This document shows positions 16,701-24,479 of a stretch of DNA of 29,318 nt, piece after piece (the first letter of the stretch is position 1; each line of letters starts with the position of its first letter). Below the pieces are notes generated by a model, which did no database searches, was not told the origin of the DNA, and saw only the letters and a program-made list of their open reading frames with translations. The stretch covers positions 1-29,318 of IMG/VR virus record IMGVR_UViG_3300030098_002982; one strand, 5' to 3'. This DNA comes from a virus. The translations under genes were made by a program, and so were the position numbers.

Positions 16701-19700
16701 TATTTAATTAATCAAAGAGCTAGACAAAAGAAGGTTGATCAACTACAGAATGAAGGGGGGTTGAAAAAACACCTATATAATTCTGGAAATGTAACAGAAA
16801 ATACTGTATTGAAATTCACTAAAGGTCTGATGGGCTTACCCAGAAGGGTGAAGGGTTGGTTTTCAGATGAAGAAAATTATGATTGGACAGATGAATTGGC
16901 AGAGTTTTATCACTATAGGGTAGATTATGATGAAATGAAAACCCCAACTGAACTATCAACAGCTTGGGATTATTACGAAGCAGAGGTTGACGACTATAGA
17001 GTTCTAGTAGATAGAAGGGGTAAAGTTCTTCAGGTTATCACCAAAGACTGGATGCAGGTAGATCCAGAAACATCAAAAGAGATTATAGATAAGTATAAAA
17101 AAAATAAAGAAGACTATAATGTTGTAAAAAAGCAAAACAATAAAGCTTTCTGGCATCAAGCCCTACAGTCAGGAATAGATCTTACAGCAGATATATATAT
17201 AACTAGAAGAATTGCACCACTTGGTACAACAGAAAGAGCTAGAAGATTTCTTGGAGTTGGTACCATGATGGGTACTTACAATTTAAAGCAGTATGAGGAT
17301 TTTAGACAAAAGGGCTTAGAACAGGGAATGGACCAAGCACAGGCTGATGACTACGCAAATACAGTTGCTACACTTTGTAGTATTACACAGGCTATAAACC
17401 CAAACTTAAATGCCTTTAAAATACCAGCAGGTATGACAACTAAAACTGCTTTTAGAGCTGCTGTTCAAGATATTAGCATGGGAGGGATTGGTAGTTCAGT
17501 TATTAAAAAGGGTATACCAAGAGCTATATATGAGGCTGGGCTAGAGGGTCTTCAAGAGGTTGCAGAACTAGAAACAGAAAGGCTTTTAAATTCAACAACA
17601 TACAGGGGCTATAATTTTGACCTAGAGAGAAATATGAGTGAGTATAAGCAGGCGTTTGTTACTGGTGCAATGCTTGGTGGTGGTGCAGATGTAACCACAA
17701 GTATTGGTCAATTTGGTGGAGCTGTGTTTACAAAAGCTGGAAGGAGTAGGTTGCAGTTAGAAGGTATGTTGCACGCTTATGAAAATCAACAAGAGTTTTA
17801 CGAAGACCTTAAAAGTAGGATTGGGAAACCAACGTCAATAAATGGGAAGACAGTTACTCTAACTGATTCTCAAGTTGACGAGAAGATTCAACATTTTCAA
17901 AATTTATTTCAACAACTTGATAATGTCAAGTCTGAAGCTAAGAAAAATGGAGTGGAGATAACTGGAAACCATGACAAGGTTCTTTTGGATTTAATTGATA
18001 GAAGAAATAGGTTAATGAGCCTTCAAGGTGTGCAGGATATAGATGTGAGAAATACCATTGAATCTCAACTAGCTAATGTAAATAATAAAATAAATAGAAT
18101 ACTAAAAGGTGAAAAGTTAGCTGATGTAATAAAAGATGAGCCAGAATTTGATCTAGGTGTTGATGAGAAAAACCTATCTACTGCTGCTAAAGTTGCACTT
18201 AGAAAAATAAAGAATGAACAAGAGTGGAACAATATAGAGCATGCAGATGTTATAACTGGACTAGAATCTGTAATAGAAAAATTAGAAGCAAAAAAGAATA
18301 GAACAAAAGAAGAGGAGACCCTTTTAAATATTCACAAAGAGATATTAAGTGATGTTAAATCAATTAAACCTACTATAAATGAAACAAGAAACAAAGAAGA
18401 CGATGCAATACTCGCAGCAGCAAAAAAACGAGATGGGAAGGCTTCCACTGTGGCTAAGGGCAAAGCTAAGACCACTAAAAAAGGAGACACAGTTAAAAGT
18501 GTTAAAGAGGCTGATGGAACAACCTCAACAGAAATAACCACAAAGGGTGGTAAAAAAATAAAGATAAAAGAAAATGGAACAGTGTCTGTTCAAGGTGGAT
18601 CAGATCAATCTATAGCAGGTGTTATTACAAATCCAGATGGATCAACTGCATCTGTTGTCCTTACAGATCCTAGTAAGTTAAATTCTGTTAAAAAGAAATT
18701 AGCAAAATTAAAGAAGGATTTGGAGGCTGGAAAAATAACTCCTGCAGAATTTGAAATGGAAGTGGAAGCAATGAGTGACGCATCTTTATTAACTGACCCT
18801 GATTTAGTAACAGGAGCAGAATTATCTGATGTTACTAGCAATCTAATTAAGAGTGGTAAGATAAGTAATATTACTGGGTCTGATGTAGATGCTATAATAG
18901 ATGAGGTCGTGGAAGAGGAACAGAAAACAAAATACGATGAGAAAGGTTGGCTAGAGTGGTTCAAGTCACTTTGGAGAACCAGAGGTTTGTTGCCTATGAA
19001 AATATTTTTAAGGCAAAGAAAAATGAAGAGTCGTATACAGATGTGGGAAAGTAAGTTGGGTGTGTTAAACTCAAGGCTATTAGAAGCTTTTGAATCTCAT
19101 TCTAAGAAGTTTGGAAAAAAGGGGTTTACTGTAGACCAAATAAACGAGGCGTTTTTAGACCAGATGTTTGAAATAGATGTATTAACTGATGAGATAAATT
19201 CCCTTAAAAATGATTTAAAATCTAAAAGCTTACCAGCTAAAGCTAGGAGAGCATTGAACGCTGAACTAAAAGCTAAGCAAAATAAGATCAAGGAGATAGC
19301 TGAAGCAAATAAGAATAAAGTTACTATGATGGATATTCTAGCTAAAGATGAAGCATTATTTGATGTCCTGCTAGACTCTAGAGTGTTCCTAGATAATATG
19401 AGCATGGAAATGCTAGAGGCTGGTGTGGTTCCAGAGGCAATGATACCAACAGTCCAACAAAACCTTGGTTTGTATTTAACAAAACAATATAGAGCACATC
19501 ACGATAGGGATTATCACAATCTAATTACAGAGTTAACTGACGCTGTGATGAGTGGTAAGCTAACAAAAGATCAGGAGGCTAAACACGTAAGAGAGCTTCA
19601 GATTTTAAATAAAGCTATTGCTTATATAAAAACAAATTTAGATAAGCAGTACGAAAAAGAAAGAGCTAGACATATAGAAACTCATCCACATTTAGTTGAT

Positions 19701-22229
19701 TCTAATGGTGAACCTATATCAGGTAAAGCTTTAAATGGAACCAATATTGTGGCACCAACTAAAATAACTCAGGGTGTTATTAAAGCTAAGATACAAGAAT
19801 ACTTTGGTAAAAAAGGTGATAGTATGTTTGTTGCTGGAATTAGGGAAAATGTTTCAAGAGACAATATCTTTATAAAAAGAAAAGATCTGCCACAATATCT
19901 AGAAGATTTATTGTCAGAAATTGATAATCCAGTTTTTAACATGGTCAATACTGCTAGTAATTTAATAAACTCTCTAGAGATAAATAGCTATAGAGCTGAT
20001 GTTGTTAATATGTTTGAAGGAGATCTACTACACACTAGACCTGTTGGCGATATGAATACTGAAATTATTGTAAATGGAAAAAAGTATTATACATATCCTG
20101 GTTTAGCAAAAGAAATAAATGGTCACCTAGGATCTATTGATGGTGGTCTACTTACCTTAATGAATACTCCATTTATTGGTCACGCACTAAAATCCTATCT
20201 TAAAACTCTAGTGTTTGTTAAGAAGGGTAAAACTGTTTGGTCTTTCCCAACTCACGTCAGAAACTTTACATCAAATATTGGTTTTGCTATAGCAAATGGT
20301 CATATAAACCCAAAAACATTCTGGAAGGGAACCAGTGTTGCTATACAGCAATTTGGAATGTCTTCTAACGCAGATAAACAAAAAGCTTGGCAAACTATGT
20401 TGGAGGCAGGTATATTAAGTAGTTCTGATCTCGCAGAAATAGATGCCATTATAGCATTAGCTGGAGATCCTGAATACTCATCTATGTTTCTAAACCCTGA
20501 GTCTTTAACAGACCAAGACTGGAAAAGGTTAAAGGAAAAACACCCAGTTATGGCTTGGCTTGGTCGTAAAGCTAGAGGGGTTGATAATGCCTACATGTTT
20601 GAGGATATTGTTTGGAAGGCTTCAGGGTTTTTACATGAGGTTTCTAGGTACCAAAATGCAGGCTACACGTATGACCAGGCTTTAGAAATAGCAGGTCAGA
20701 TTGTTCAAAATGCCTACCCCACATATGACATGTTACCACCAATAGCAAAGGCGTTTAGAGCTGCTCCAGTTGTGGGTACGTTTGTTTCCTTCCCTGCTGA
20801 GGTTATCAGAACAACTGCTATGACTTGGAGGCAAATAGTTAGGGAGATAAAATCTGACAATAAAAAGGTTAGGGAAATAGGGTATAAGAGACTTGCTGGT
20901 AGTTTAACTCACGCTGTTGGGTTTCCATACCTTTTAAAGTTAGCATTAAGTGGTGTTAATCTTGCAGCAAGCATGTTTGGGAGTGATGATGAAGACGAAG
21001 AGAAAGAGAGCCTGATTAATCCTGACTCTTTATGGGATACCTACAACAATAAGGAGCAGGAAAATTTAATAAGATCATTAGGTCCAAAGTGGCATAAATA
21101 TTCTCAAATAGTCACAATTAAAAACCCTGAACCTGGTGTTTATTATTACTGGAGTATGTTGGAAAACAATCCACATGGTTATATTGGTGAAATAATAAAC
21201 GCAAGCGTTGGTGAAATAAATAGGGGTAAATTAAAAAGACTAGAGGAGGACTTTAAAGAGGTGAAAAAAGACTACGATAATGGGAAAATTACACTTGAAG
21301 AGTACAATGAAAAATATTCTGAATTTAGAAAAAAGGAAAAAGAACTATTTGGAAAATATACAAATGTAGCAGACCCAACAATTAGTATGATATTTGCAGA
21401 GAGTCCTGTGCTACACGCTGTGTTTGAACCATTTATTGGGGAAGATATTTTATTCGCAGCAGTTAGGGATATAAACGAAAATAAAGACGATCTTGGAAAA
21501 CCAATATGGCAAGATGCTGACACCAGTGATGTTAGGTTTGCTAAAGCCCTTGGATATATGTTTAAAAAAGTAAGTCCAAGTGCTGTTCAGCAGATACTTA
21601 GACTATTGGCTTCTACCAACCCTAACCTTGCTGAAACCTTAGCAGAGATGGATCCAGGTGGATGGGGTGATGATGAGAAGTTTTTAGGAGTAAATCTAAA
21701 GAAAGATTATGACTTAGACTATGAAGCTTTAGCGTTCTTTGGTGGTGTTAGGATTTCTAGATTTGATATTAGAGATAGCTTTAAATATAATATGATGAGG
21801 GCTAATCAGGAACTTAAAGAAATTAACCCAAATCAGAGTTCACCATCTGATGTTTGGGATCGAACATATGAGATTTTAGAATATATAGAGCACAACTTTA
21901 ATGCTGCGTGGAAACTTGGGTTGGAGCAGACAGTGGTCGAAAGTTCTAGAACAGGATTAAAAACAGGTCCATTTACAGATGCTGATGGTGAGCCAGTAAA
22001 TAGCACTATTAATAGATTTGCTATATTAGAAGATATAAACTTTAGTGATTCAGCGATTAAAATATTGCAAAGAAACAGAACAGAGTTTCCTTATATAAAC
22101 GAGTTTTTAATGAGAAGGTATTCAAATCAATATAAATTAGGTGTTATAGAAGAAAAGGAAAGAAAGCTAGAGGAAAAGAAAAAAGAAGAAGACATAACAA
22201 AAAAAGTAAAAAGATCTTTAACTAAGTAA
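13797..22229 (+). CDS. giant internal virion protein with phage lysozyme domain (2810 aa)
   Basis: Residues 1-90 are a small N-terminal region, then comes an acidic Glu-rich linker (96-118) made by a DNA duplication. Residues about 244-410 resemble the Phage_lysozyme2 (tail lysozyme) fold, with IIANIMSESRFDSSALGDY, where Glu272 is the likely catalytic acid, and GGLFQHHDTRLESL near 333-346. FQGRTPDAAEMAYW near 477-490 recalls DUF4214-type motifs, but weakly. A region of small, Gly-rich helices (about 1153-1310) could be membrane-active. Residues about 1538-1662 are low complexity. The last third (THVRNFTSNIGFAIANG near 2150; PVVGTFVSFPAEV near 2324) resembles LPD38-like domains of phage polyvalent proteins. 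The chain ends in a charged coiled coil. This fits an ejected protein that opens peptidoglycan and helps DNA cross the envelope. Confidence 0.75.
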   Translation: MDLEKLYSLMPGGMFLSMEEFQDFIDAGGMKNALSLIPEGSISDEQRKQLISSLGLSTEESDLKKKDQSEISGDLGDGTSDVEDGGLDSSEIQDDQLETEGEEVEETEGEEVEEEEYIPQSELTEEQILDQKTGELPIYRVNSRNISPDIMLQFLDDPDFIDSVISGKNRVYIKNSVSMSKILDEKIDSRKSQLEEGDDSKLSALNSEDSDLEDITISANRTETEEKRKERILGYGVDENAVDPREIYDYLIDNYKLSNSQAKGIIANIMSESRFDSSALGDYMIPDATGKMKNHERMVVQNSAGEWVYSRFHKTKAGKKVEGKLVKKIKHTSGGLFQHHDTRLESLINSAGKDWATNWKAQIDFAMNESEMLDYLASTNVVDENSAVEYFMRIFEKPSGLSAEDIKARQQILSKFKKFGRLPKKEKNRENEYSNIANIVIPADIDTNIEENFQDHVNSKLSQAASKNDVTKFLDIIFQGRTPDAAEMAYWQKYIRDNNLDSSLDIQQILLDYQNNKELQQYNYINDPNYNIPDYVNDNPILKKAYNMRKDYPFLPQDINNKLNDIDNGYESTRFLLSTDPDGAFKGKWGEIIFNAKNSNHGINGYEIDLKDLYEKGYSSLYTADEIKFIEEMYSNWNPYRNGIEIQNQRHLPWDEKSEGLFASTESIQDYEKRRGKKWSKISDEDKIKFYELMNRPEKMINDRLDNGWSHIGEGNYLHLESGVVLASDDEGGNPLLSDNGMKADIVEKLHKNPEFFKDASDEDLLKFYEEVFPVNAEWRNQKIEKLREKADRKPGLLSFMNVMPGVRGFPSKEEVKASRRQRLEVEEGELRDQVASLIMGSLDDVYNDVDAWSNKIGYYKDSDDAYEKFFAAADWLEEQKKLMDKYPKKPNGDPDLENMSNKQRKEYIDLHTAFNAVYNGSYQESKSQADKFSENPINKMFKSINDTNNRIIKYYTDTDDEYQLRNLYLINQRARQKKVDQLQNEGGLKKHLYNSGNVTENTVLKFTKGLMGLPRRVKGWFSDEENYDWTDELAEFYHYRVDYDEMKTPTELSTAWDYYEAEVDDYRVLVDRRGKVLQVITKDWMQVDPETSKEIIDKYKKNKEDYNVVKKQNNKAFWHQALQSGIDLTADIYITRRIAPLGTTERARRFLGVGTMMGTYNLKQYEDFRQKGLEQGMDQAQADDYANTVATLCSITQAINPNLNAFKIPAGMTTKTAFRAAVQDISMGGIGSSVIKKGIPRAIYEAGLEGLQEVAELETERLLNSTTYRGYNFDLERNMSEYKQAFVTGAMLGGGADVTTSIGQFGGAVFTKAGRSRLQLEGMLHAYENQQEFYEDLKSRIGKPTSINGKTVTLTDSQVDEKIQHFQNLFQQLDNVKSEAKKNGVEITGNHDKVLLDLIDRRNRLMSLQGVQDIDVRNTIESQLANVNNKINRILKGEKLADVIKDEPEFDLGVDEKNLSTAAKVALRKIKNEQEWNNIEHADVITGLESVIEKLEAKKNRTKEEETLLNIHKEILSDVKSIKPTINETRNKEDDAILAAAKKRDGKASTVAKGKAKTTKKGDTVKSVKEADGTTSTEITTKGGKKIKIKENGTVSVQGGSDQSIAGVITNPDGSTASVVLTDPSKLNSVKKKLAKLKKDLEAGKITPAEFEMEVEAMSDASLLTDPDLVTGAELSDVTSNLIKSGKISNITGSDVDAIIDEVVEEEQKTKYDEKGWLEWFKSLWRTRGLLPMKIFLRQRKMKSRIQMWESKLGVLNSRLLEAFESHSKKFGKKGFTVDQINEAFLDQMFEIDVLTDEINSLKNDLKSKSLPAKARRALNAELKAKQNKIKEIAEANKNKVTMMDILAKDEALFDVLLDSRVFLDNMSMEMLEAGVVPEAMIPTVQQNLGLYLTKQYRAHHDRDYHNLITELTDAVMSGKLTKDQEAKHVRELQILNKAIAYIKTNLDKQYEKERARHIETHPHLVDSNGEPISGKALNGTNIVAPTKITQGVIKAKIQEYFGKKGDSMFVAGIRENVSRDNIFIKRKDLPQYLEDLLSEIDNPVFNMVNTASNLINSLEINSYRADVVNMFEGDLLHTRPVGDMNTEIIVNGKKYYTYPGLAKEINGHLGSIDGGLLTLMNTPFIGHALKSYLKTLVFVKKGKTVWSFPTHVRNFTSNIGFAIANGHINPKTFWKGTSVAIQQFGMSSNADKQKAWQTMLEAGILSSSDLAEIDAIIALAGDPEYSSMFLNPESLTDQDWKRLKEKHPVMAWLGRKARGVDNAYMFEDIVWKASGFLHEVSRYQNAGYTYDQALEIAGQIVQNAYPTYDMLPPIAKAFRAAPVVGTFVSFPAEVIRTTAMTWRQIVREIKSDNKKVREIGYKRLAGSLTHAVGFPYLLKLALSGVNLAASMFGSDDEDEEKESLINPDSLWDTYNNKEQENLIRSLGPKWHKYSQIVTIKNPEPGVYYYWSMLENNPHGYIGEIINASVGEINRGKLKRLEEDFKEVKKDYDNGKITLEEYNEKYSEFRKKEKELFGKYTNVADPTISMIFAESPVLHAVFEPFIGEDILFAAVRDINENKDDLGKPIWQDADTSDVRFAKALGYMFKKVSPSAVQQILRLLASTNPNLAETLAEMDPGGWGDDEKFLGVNLKKDYDLDYEALAFFGGVRISRFDIRDSFKYNMMRANQELKEINPNQSSPSDVWDRTYEILEYIEHNFNAAWKLGLEQTVVESSRTGLKTGPFTDADGEPVNSTINRFAILEDINFSDSAIKILQRNRTEFPYINEFLMRRYSNQYKLGVIEEKERKLEEKKKEEDITKKVKRSLTK
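14088..14135 (+). repeat. perfect 24-bp tandem duplication in the 2810-aa gene
   Basis: A 24-base unit beginning GAAACAGAGGGAG is present twice with no mismatch (14088-14111 and 14112-14135). It encodes ETEGEEVE twice and lies in an acidic linker before the lysozyme domain. Perfect identity suggests recent slippage and a length-tolerant linker. Confidence 0.9.
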
Positions 22230-22231
22230 TT

Positions 22232-22732
22232 ATGAAATTAGAAGTATTAAGAATATCAAGTGCAGAGGACTCAACGTCTGGTATATTATTTATAGTGGAT
22301 GATACAGCAGATAGCCCACACAGTGAGGGGTTTAGGTGTAAAAGGAGTTTTGTGTGTTATACATTAGAGGATGAAAAAAGAGAAAAAAAAGTTTATGGGG
22401 AAACTAGAATCCCTGCTGGAACGTATGAAATTAAACTCAGAACAGAGGGTGGATACCATCAAAAGTATTCTAAGAGATTCCCTGGTATTCATAGGGGCAT
22501 GCTTCATGTCACTGATGTTCCTGGTTTTGAGTATATTCTCATTCATTGTGGCAATACTGATGAACATACTGCAGGCTGTTTGCTCGTTGGCGACACCCAG
22601 GAAAACAACCAAATAAAGGGAGATGGGTTTATAGGTAGATCTACTCAAGCCTACAAAAGAATATACCCAAGAATAGCAGAAGAACTACTTAATAACAGAA
22701 AAGTGTTAATAACTTACAAAGATATTGCATAA
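22232..22732 (+). CDS. DUF5675 family protein, candidate peptidoglycan-active lysis protein
   Basis: The 166-aa protein has the signature of DUF5675: CYTLEDEKREKK near 42-53, GETRIPAGTYEIKLR at 56-70, a FPGIHRGMLHV segment, and IHCGNTDEHTAGCLLVG at 104-120. Its H105-x-G-N-x4-T-x-G-C116 arrangement looks like the His/Cys active site of L,D-transpeptidase-like enzymes, although the family is not functionally assigned as far as I know. No signal peptide or membrane segment is present, so it would need a holin to reach the wall. It starts two bases after the 2810-aa gene. The family assignment is strong; the lytic function is inference. Confidence 0.8.
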   Translation: MKLEVLRISSAEDSTSGILFIVDDTADSPHSEGFRCKRSFVCYTLEDEKREKKVYGETRIPAGTYEIKLRTEGGYHQKYSKRFPGIHRGMLHVTDVPGFEYILIHCGNTDEHTAGCLLVGDTQENNQIKGDGFIGRSTQAYKRIYPRIAEELLNNRKVLITYKDIA

Positions 22733-22749
22733 GTTATAATATTTTTTAT

Positions 22750-22757
22750 TATATTTG
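22750..22757 (+). promoter_or_regulatory. candidate Bacteroidota promoter upstream of the basic-protein gene
   Basis: TATATTTG lies in the gap after the DUF5675 gene, with TTG at 22725-22727 upstream (22-base spacer, within the range described for this promoter type). The start codon is 77 bases further on, so a transcript from here would carry the hairpin at 22783-22818 in its leader. Confidence 0.5.
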
Positions 22758-22782
22758 GTTGTGTGTTTTCATAATTTGATTT

Positions 22783-22826
22783 GGGGGGATGATTTGATTA
22801 TTTGTTAAATCGCCCCCCATTCTTTT
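22783..22826 (+). terminator. strong hairpin with short T run (terminator or leader attenuator)
   Basis: GGGGGG at 22783-22788 pairs with CCCCCC at 22813-22818. After a bulged A, one T-G wobble and GATTT (22791-22795) pairing with AAATC (22807-22811) extend the stem, and the loop has 11 bases. The sequence after it is ATTCTTTT. It could end the long structural transcript. It also lies downstream of the promoter motif at 22750-22757 and 15 bases before the next ATG, so it could be a leader structure. Confidence 0.75.
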
Positions 22827-22833
22827 AAATACT

Positions 22834-23853
22834 ATGAGGGATTATAAAAAAGAATATAGAAAGTTTGGATCTAAGCCAGAGGTTATGGCTAAGAAATATG
22901 AGAGAACTAAAGCTAGGCGAAAAGCAATTAAGTCAGGTTTGGTTTCCAGAAATGATGGTAGTGATTTAGATCATGTAAATGGAATATATAATAGTAAAGT
23001 AATGAAAACAACTCAAAAGAAAAACAGAGGAAAGTTGGGAGAGGGTGGTAGAAAAAAGGGAGTCCCTCATAATTATCCTAAAAATAGAAAGAGTAGGAAA
23101 TATGTAAATGGTGGGAAAGTTGATGGGGAAAGAGACTTCTTAAAAATAAATAAAAATTTCACAGACACATCTTCACGTGTGGATACAAATACTGGTCCAG
23201 ATATGGCTAGTAGAAAACAGTTGGGAGAAAAACGTAAAATCCTTAAACAGCAGGAGTTTGACAAAAAGATGGATCAACAGAAGAAAGCTCAAGGAACTAT
23301 TGATATACCTCGAAGAGAAAAGCAAATGAAAGCAATGGCTAGAACAAACCCTGTGGGTAGTTTATATGTGGGTGCTGGTGCTATTGGTGATAAAATGAGA
23401 GGTGAAAAAAAAGATAAAACAATGAGAAGTGGTGGGGTAGCTAGAAAAAGAGGTCTTTGGGATAATATACACGCAAAAAGAAGAAGGATAGCTTCTGGCT
23501 CTGGAGAGAAAATGAGAAGACCTGGAAGCAAGGGTGCTCCCACTAGAAAAGCTCTAATAGAGAGTAAAGCAGAGGATGGTGCAGTAGTATATAACAAACC
23601 TAAAAGAACTCCAGGTCACCCAACTAAATCACATATGGTTGTTGTAAGAAAACCAGGTGGTGGAAAAAAAACAATTAGGTTTGGTCAACAGGGTAAGAGG
23701 GTTGGTTCAGAACAGGGAACAGCAGGTAAACCTAAAAAAGGGGAGTCTAGAAGAATGAAAATGAAGAGAAAATCATTCAAAGCCAGGCATGGTAAAAATA
23801 TAGCAAAAGGAAAAATGTCTGCAGCATATTGGGCAGATAAAGTAAAGTGGTAA
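22834..23853 (+). CDS. very basic three-module phage protein (degenerate HNH-like N-terminus, DUF5872/DUF6321-like C-terminus)
   Basis: This 339-aa protein is packed with Lys and Arg and probably binds nucleic acid. Residues 1-68 (RDYKKEYRKFGSKPEV, then DGSDLDHVNG and KKNRGK) match the pattern of small phage HNH-like proteins with a D-x-D-H-x2-G core, but the usual N-x8-N finish is poorly kept. Residues about 201-237 contain RGLWDNIHAKRRR and GEKMRRPGSKGAPT, a module I associate with DUF5872. Residues 252-339 contain YNKPKRTPGHPTKSHMVVV, IRFGQQG and a final FKARHGKNIAKG...AAYWADKVKW, a module I associate with DUF6321 in marine phages. Both DUF names come from memory. The gene follows a strong hairpin and is seven bases from the HNH gene. 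The role may be genome packaging or head proteins; this is not established. Confidence 0.7.
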   Translation: MRDYKKEYRKFGSKPEVMAKKYERTKARRKAIKSGLVSRNDGSDLDHVNGIYNSKVMKTTQKKNRGKLGEGGRKKGVPHNYPKNRKSRKYVNGGKVDGERDFLKINKNFTDTSSRVDTNTGPDMASRKQLGEKRKILKQQEFDKKMDQQKKAQGTIDIPRREKQMKAMARTNPVGSLYVGAGAIGDKMRGEKKDKTMRSGGVARKRGLWDNIHAKRRRIASGSGEKMRRPGSKGAPTRKALIESKAEDGAVVYNKPKRTPGHPTKSHMVVVRKPGGGKKTIRFGQQGKRVGSEQGTAGKPKKGESRRMKMKRKSFKARHGKNIAKGKMSAAYWADKVKW

Positions 23854-23859
23854 AACACA

Positions 23860-24255
23860 ATGTCAATTAAAGAAAAAAAAACAAAACAGTTGGGGATGAA
23901 TCCTGGAACTGCATCTAATAGATTAAAGAAATCTATCCTATTTAGCTTTGCTCAAAAGCTTGGGTATTGTTGGTGCTACCAATGTGCAACAGAAATATCA
24001 GATATAAATGAATTTACAGTAGAGCACAAAGAGCCATGGCTTGACTCAGATGATCCTGTTGATAAATTTTTTGATCTAGACAATATTGCGTTCTCACATT
24101 CATCATGTAATTACGCTGCTGCTAGGGTTAAAGAAGCTATGCCATGTCCATCAGTCACTGCATATAGAAAAGGTTGTAGATGTGATGGCTGTAAAAAAGC
24201 CAGAAATGATTATAGAACAAAAAGAAAAAAATTAAAAGGAAGAAACGATGAGTGA
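23860..24255 (+). CDS. HNH endonuclease
   Basis: This 131-aa protein has a compact HNH core: CWCYQC (C39 and C42 of a zinc pair), EH at 55-56 in TVEHKEPW, N75 in DLDNIAFSH, H80 and C83-N84. This gives the E/H-N-H order expected of the ββα-metal fold with structural zinc. The C-terminal part has a second Cys set (C96, C106, C108, C111) in PSVTAYRKGCRCDGCKKA, a tail motif common in phage HNH proteins. It probably nicks or cuts DNA. HNH proteins often work with terminase in packaging, but they are usually nearer terminase, so here a homing or accessory role is also possible. Its end overlaps the next gene by eight bases. Confidence 0.8.
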   Translation: MSIKEKKTKQLGMNPGTASNRLKKSILFSFAQKLGYCWCYQCATEISDINEFTVEHKEPWLDSDDPVDKFFDLDNIAFSHSSCNYAAARVKEAMPCPSVTAYRKGCRCDGCKKARNDYRTKRKKLKGRNDE

Positions 24256-24478
24256 GCCAAATTTTTTAGATAAAGTAAAAAGTGTAATTAAAGATACTGC
24301 TAAGTATTTGGCAGATGGAGCTAAAAATGTTCCAGAAGAAGAGTATTTAAGAAGGGCGAAGATATGTGATTCATGTGTTCATTTTGTTAGAAAAAAGAAC
24401 GCTTGTGGTATATGTGGATGTTATATGCACGTTAAAGCAAAATGGAAAATATCAGAATGTCCAAAAGAAAAATGGTAA
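24248..24478 (+). CDS. small Cys-rich zinc-binding protein, DUF6171-like
   Basis: The 76-aa protein has an N-terminal amphipathic helix (FLDKVKSVIKDTAKYLADG). Its zinc-ribbon part carries C40-x2-C43, C53-x2-C56-x-C58 and C71 in ECPKEKW. The pattern R-x3-C-x2-C...C-x2-CGCYM-x-KA...CP-x2-KW is a familiar small phage protein, which I recall as DUF6171. Its function is not known to me; zinc binding is the likely structural feature. Its ATG lies in the last codons of the HNH gene (ATGAGTGA), implying translational coupling. Confidence 0.75.
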   Translation: MSEPNFLDKVKSVIKDTAKYLADGAKNVPEEEYLRRAKICDSCVHFVRKKNACGICGCYMHVKAKWKISECPKEKW

Positions 24479-24479
24479 T

